Notes under the pieces: model-generated
What the model was told of the DNA's origin: nothing
Databases searched by the model: none
Seen by the model: the letters and a program-made list of their open reading frames with translations, nothing else
NCBI GenBank assembly: GCA_937925655.1
Contig: CALAMC010000047.1
Coordinates: forward strand, 107,683 to 171,682
Direction of reading: 5' to 3'
Source of the DNA: an uncultured candidate division Zixibacteria bacterium
GTDB taxonomy: Bacteria; Zixibacteria; MSB-5A5; GN15; PGXB01
Length of the DNA stretch: 64,000 bases
Translations under genes and position numbers: made by a program
Shown: in pieces, positions 60,528 through 64,000 of the stretch
Layout: every line of letters starts with the position of its first letter
Position numbering within the stretch: the first letter of the stretch is position 1

Positions 60528-62444
60528 ATGACCAAACTGATATTGTACACGATTATTACTCTTTGCACCGTATTCCCGGGCTTCTGGCCTCTGACGGCAC
60601 AGACGGTTGACGGCCTCGAGCTGGAGTTCATCGTGCGTCAAAAACCGGCCCATATCGACAAATACTTCGAGATCATCCGCGACACCGCCGAAATCGCCGC
60701 CGGGACATCACAGAACATTTTTATCGCGAATATGTGTCTGAACATAAATGTCATGTCGGTCGACTCCATGTCCGCCGCTTTCGACGTCCATTTGACCACT
60801 GTCGGGGAAAAGCCGTACAGCACCGCCGAACGGTTCCGCATCGAGTTTAATCTCCCGGCCCGCTTCGAAAACATTCCCGGCAAGCAGGGCGCCCTATATC
60901 AACTACTGGTCAGCCCGCGGCAAATAATAAAAATCGACACTTCCGGCTGTTCCTATGGCCTGGCGGGCGATTTCCCTTTTAAATCCAATCCCAGCGCCAA
61001 TTTCAATTTCTATTTCGTCCCCAATTCATTGGCCGATTTTCATTGGAATTCACTGAAAACGTATTTGGAGGCAGAACTGAATCGATTCCACGACCTGTTC
61101 GGGCTGTCCCTGTCCAGCCGCATCAACATATTTCTCTGCCCCTGCCCCATGAAAAATATAAACTGGGACAGCCGTTTCGGCTACATGATGGACCCATCGC
61201 GAAACAGCATATATACTATCTATAGCCATTCCTTTATTTCGAGCGAATCGGTTCTGCCGAATATGTTCAGCCTGCTGCGGTTGTGGGGATACACGGCGCC
61301 GTTCATACTGGAGGGACTGGCCGCGTATTTCGAATTCAATACGTACGAAATGAAAAAAATAATGGCCGATGGAACTATCCCGGTCATTCGGGACCTATTG
61401 ACGTCGTCGGGGTATTATGCCGCCGACCCTCATACCGCCGAAGTCGCGGCCGGGTCTTTTGTCAAGTATCTGGCCGACCAATACGGCCCGACCAAAGTCA
61501 AACAGTGGTACATACAGTCCGATGATTTGACCGTGCTGAAAAACCTGCAGGAGATTTTCGGCCGGCCGATGGACTCCCTCCAGCAGGACTGGGTCAATTA
61601 CATCGACACTATCGAATTCCACCGCGGCTTGTTCGATTTTTATGCCGGACGTGCCGGGGTCCTGATGCAGGTCGATCGGCAGTTCGAGTATCTGGATCAA
61701 ATGGCCCGATACGATCAATACCGAACCGACTCGCTGGACACCTGGCGGAAACTGGCCGGACTATGTTTCCAGACCGGTCAGTACTATCGGGCCAAAGAGG
61801 CCTATGAAAAACTGATTAATCTGGATTCGGCCCGGGCCATCTACTTTCAGGTACTCGGCAATATCGACCTGATCAACGGTGACTATGGAACCGCCCTGGA
61901 ATACTTTGACCGGGTCATCGATATCGACACGACCTACGTCACCAGTCAACTTCAAAAGGCCGAAATCATGGCCATAAAAGGCGATACTGCCGCGGCCATT
62001 GAACTGGCCGAAAACTATTACAGCCTGGAAAAATCAATCCCCGGGAAAATCAGCTTTCTGCTGTTTCTGGGCAGGATGAAAAAATCGCCCGGACCGTGGC
62101 ATGATTCATCGGCCGCCGACGCTTATTTCGGCGATGCCCATTACTGGGCGGAAGAGTTAATCTCCCGGAGCCAAGACGACCCGACCCCGCGATACTGGAC
62201 CGGAATGGCCCTTTTCGGCATGGGCGATTTGGACGAGGCCATCAACTTTTTGGAAACGGCTTTATTTTTGGAAACGCGGTCGTTTTATCTGGGCGATATT
62301 TTGATAACTCTCGGCAAAATTTACGACCTCCGGGGCAACCGGGAGCGGGCGCTGTCATATTACCGGGAAGCTTTGAACGCGCCTATTTCCGTTCATAACC
62401 ATGAACTCTGCACCAGATACACAAAACAACCATATACCGAATAG
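60528..62444 (+). CDS. Exported TPR protein with an inactivated peptidase-MA-like domain
   Basis: 638 residues from the ATG at 60528; a TTG at 60501 overlaps the comB stop. Signal segment MTKLILYTIITLCTVFPGFWPLTAQ. Residues about 170-370 have the layout of the gluzincin peptidase-MA group (ending FILEGLAAYFEF, the place of the second-helix Glu), but the HExxH helix is replaced by LPNMFSLLRLWG, with no zinc His. The C-terminal third has several TPR units (YYRAKEAYEKLINLDSARAIYFQVLGNI, RYWTGMALFGMGDLDEAINFLETAL, LITLGKIYDLRGNRERALSYYREAL). Probably a scaffold. Confidence 0.82.
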   Translation: MTKLILYTIITLCTVFPGFWPLTAQTVDGLELEFIVRQKPAHIDKYFEIIRDTAEIAAGTSQNIFIANMCLNINVMSVDSMSAAFDVHLTTVGEKPYSTAERFRIEFNLPARFENIPGKQGALYQLLVSPRQIIKIDTSGCSYGLAGDFPFKSNPSANFNFYFVPNSLADFHWNSLKTYLEAELNRFHDLFGLSLSSRINIFLCPCPMKNINWDSRFGYMMDPSRNSIYTIYSHSFISSESVLPNMFSLLRLWGYTAPFILEGLAAYFEFNTYEMKKIMADGTIPVIRDLLTSSGYYAADPHTAEVAAGSFVKYLADQYGPTKVKQWYIQSDDLTVLKNLQEIFGRPMDSLQQDWVNYIDTIEFHRGLFDFYAGRAGVLMQVDRQFEYLDQMARYDQYRTDSLDTWRKLAGLCFQTGQYYRAKEAYEKLINLDSARAIYFQVLGNIDLINGDYGTALEYFDRVIDIDTTYVTSQLQKAEIMAIKGDTAAAIELAENYYSLEKSIPGKISFLLFLGRMKKSPGPWHDSSAADAYFGDAHYWAEELISRSQDDPTPRYWTGMALFGMGDLDEAINFLETALFLETRSFYLGDILITLGKIYDLRGNRERALSYYREALNAPISVHNHELCTRYTKQPYTE

Positions 62445-62462
62445 CAACGTCTGGCATCGATC

Positions 62463-64000
62463 ATGTTTAATTTTTTGAACTCGGCTGTATTACTCGCCGC
62501 GGTGGCGGCCATAATCCCCCTTCTGATTCACCTGTTTTCCAAAAGACGGGTAAAAATCATCGAGTTCTCTTCACTGCGCCATCTCAAACAGATGCAGAAG
62601 CGCCAGGTCCGGCGGCTGAAAATCCGGCAATTGCTCCTGCTGCTGTTGCGCATGCTGATAATCTTAACGGCCGTGCTGGCTTTTGCCCGTCCCGCCACAA
62701 AGGGCGGATACATCGGCTCCCACGCCGGGGTTTCGGCGGCCATCCTGCTGGACAAATCGGCCTCGATGAACCGGCAGGTCAAAGACGGACAGCTTTTTGA
62801 CCTGGCAATCAAAAAATCAGAAGACATCCTTCAAAGCTTCGGCGAGGCCGATAACGTAATTTTAATCCCCTTCGGGCGGACTCCGGATTATCCGGCCGGA
62901 CAGCGGTTGTTCAGCCGCGACGTCGCCGAAGAAATCCTGAAAAAAACTTCGGTCGGGTATGACCGGGAAAACCTGGCCGAGGCCATAAACGACGCCGTGA
63001 ATTTCCTGCATCATGCCAAAAGCCTCAACAAAGAGATTTATCTGGTCACCGACCGTCAGAAAATAAACCTGGACCGGCCGGTCGATTCCGTCCCCAACAA
63101 TTTCTCCATGTACCTCGCGGAGTTGCCGGTCGAAACCGACGGCAATTGCGGATTGGTTGGAATCGATATGGGTGGTCAGTTGATCGAGGTTGGCTCACCA
63201 TTCAATATCCGCGCCGAAATAAAAAATTATGATAATTTCGACAAATCCGAACTCCTGGCGTCCCTGTTCGTGGACGGCGTCCGCGTCAGCCAATCAGAAT
63301 ACAGAATAAACTCCGGGGCTAACGCGACGTTATTGTTCACTTATACGGTGCCCGGCCCCGGTCATCACACGGGTCGAATTGAGCTGTCCGACGACGGCTA
63401 CTCTCCCGACAACAAATTCTTTTTCAGCTTCTATATCCCGGCTATGTTTAATGTTTTGATTATCGACGGTGATGGTTCCGGCGAACTGATCCGCATGGCG
63501 CTGGTACCCGAGGATGCATTGGCCCGATACTGGATGGTCAAATCGATGGGAGTCGATATGGCCACTACGGTCAGGTGGTCGGACTATGATGCCGTGGTTC
63601 TGGCCGGAGTTGATACCCTCGATGCCGCCATGTTTCAGCAGATAAGCCGTTTCGTCGATGCCGGAGGCGGAGTCTTCTTCGTTCCGGGGGCACAAACCGA
63701 TGTCGCCTCATTCAACCGGTCGATCGGCCTGAAAGTCGACCTGAAATTCGCGTCGCCCATCCCGCGTTCATTCAACCGGGCGGGATATTTTACTCTGGAA
63801 CGATTCGATTTCACACACCCGATATTTCAACCGTTCGGAAGGGACGGCGCTGATTCCGGGCCGACCCTGAAATACTATGCCTTGCCGGACATCACCTCCG
63901 GTGATAACAACCGCACTCTGGCCCGGTTTTCGAACGGGAAAGCGGCCTTGGTGGAAGCACCGTCGGGGCTGGGAAGATATATCGTCATGGCCGCCCCGCT
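62463..64000 (+). CDS. BatA-like protein with N-terminal aerotolerance-regulator and VWA domains, 3'-truncated by the window edge
   Basis: Open from ATG 62463 to the last base (512 codons seen, stop not reached). MFNFLNSAVLLAAVAAIIPLLIHLFSKRRVKIIEFSSLRHLK is the BatA N-terminal domain, with a second helix at about 58-77. A VWA domain follows with the MIDAS start LLDKSAS (DxSxS). Later residues lead into a glutamine amidotransferase-like segment (DYDAVVLAGVDTLDAAMFQQISRFVDAGGGVFFVPG). Members of this group sit with MoxR ATPases; none is in view here. The gene follows the TPR gene by 18 bases. Confidence 0.88.
   Translation, partial: MFNFLNSAVLLAAVAAIIPLLIHLFSKRRVKIIEFSSLRHLKQMQKRQVRRLKIRQLLLLLLRMLIILTAVLAFARPATKGGYIGSHAGVSAAILLDKSASMNRQVKDGQLFDLAIKKSEDILQSFGEADNVILIPFGRTPDYPAGQRLFSRDVAEEILKKTSVGYDRENLAEAINDAVNFLHHAKSLNKEIYLVTDRQKINLDRPVDSVPNNFSMYLAELPVETDGNCGLVGIDMGGQLIEVGSPFNIRAEIKNYDNFDKSELLASLFVDGVRVSQSEYRINSGANATLLFTYTVPGPGHHTGRIELSDDGYSPDNKFFFSFYIPAMFNVLIIDGDGSGELIRMALVPEDALARYWMVKSMGVDMATTVRWSDYDAVVLAGVDTLDAAMFQQISRFVDAGGGVFFVPGAQTDVASFNRSIGLKVDLKFASPIPRSFNRAGYFTLERFDFTHPIFQPFGRDGADSGPTLKYYALPDITSGDNNRTLARFSNGKAALVEAPSGLGRYIVMAAP

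Overview
The window is a continuous piece of bacterial chromosome with near-balanced base composition and dense, mostly operonic coding. The organism is probably an uncultured member of the FCB superphylum, most like candidate phylum Zixibacteria. This is an inference from three things: secreted proteins ending in paired dockerin-like repeats, a TPR/ExbB/ExbD/ExbD/TonB operon, and an envelope full of short beta-barrel, TPR and TonB-C proteins. Pyruvate:ferredoxin oxidoreductase and a cytochrome c maturation operon suggest respiratory metabolism with an anaerobic or microaerobic component. Genes use clear Shine-Dalgarno sites (AAGGAGG type). Several promoters fit TTGACA-(16/17)-TATTTT, that is, a conventional sigma-70 pattern rather than the Bacteroidetes one.

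Layout. 1-5.3 kb (+): 3' part of nifJ, a barrel-like envelope protein and a TolB-like propeller protein. 5.3-12.6 kb (-): leucyl aminopeptidase, then miaB followed by a GAF/pseudo-kinase/receiver protein and an HDOD protein. 12.7-17.6 kb (-): two secreted dockerin proteins, one an M1 metallopeptidase. 18-23.6 kb (-): a Lon-like protease whose ATPase motifs are all altered, and a Hel308/Ski2-like helicase with a zinc-ribbon partner behind a promoter whose spacer is a perfect palindrome. 23.7-30.7 kb (-): TonB-C protein, then TPR - membrane protein - ExbB - ExbD - ExbD - TonB. 31-34.8 kb (-): a double TonB-C protein, a polysaccharide flippase and small proteins. 35-40.7 kb (-): pgsA-ccmA-ccmB-ccmC-ccmD-ccmE-ccmF, with a CXXXY-type CcmE. 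40.9-46.2 kb (+): DUF4139 protein, TPR protein and priA. 46.2-49.7 kb: a decayed accessory zone with REP-like hairpins, fragments of REP-associated transposases, an IS110 fragment, an RHS-core fragment, and one acetyltransferase gene bracketed by 68-bp direct repeats. 49.7-53.4 kb (-): ispE, spoVG, tRNA-Gln, prs and rplY, then an ArsR regulator with a Cys-rich small protein. 53.5-56.5 kb: barrel protein, acetyltransferase, a two-receiver response regulator and a cupin. 56.7 kb to the end (+): aconitase, gcvT, comB, a TPR protein with an inactivated peptidase domain, and the start of a BatA-like VWA protein.

The points most worth pursuing are the Lon homologue with altered Walker A, Walker B, sensor-1 and sensor-2 residues but an intact Ser/Lys protease dyad; the adjacent pseudo-kinase and HDOD proteins that share a HisKA-like module; the palindrome-in-spacer promoter ahead of the helicase; and the ArsR/Cys-rich peptide unit. 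No CRISPR array, rRNA, prophage or complete mobile element is visible.
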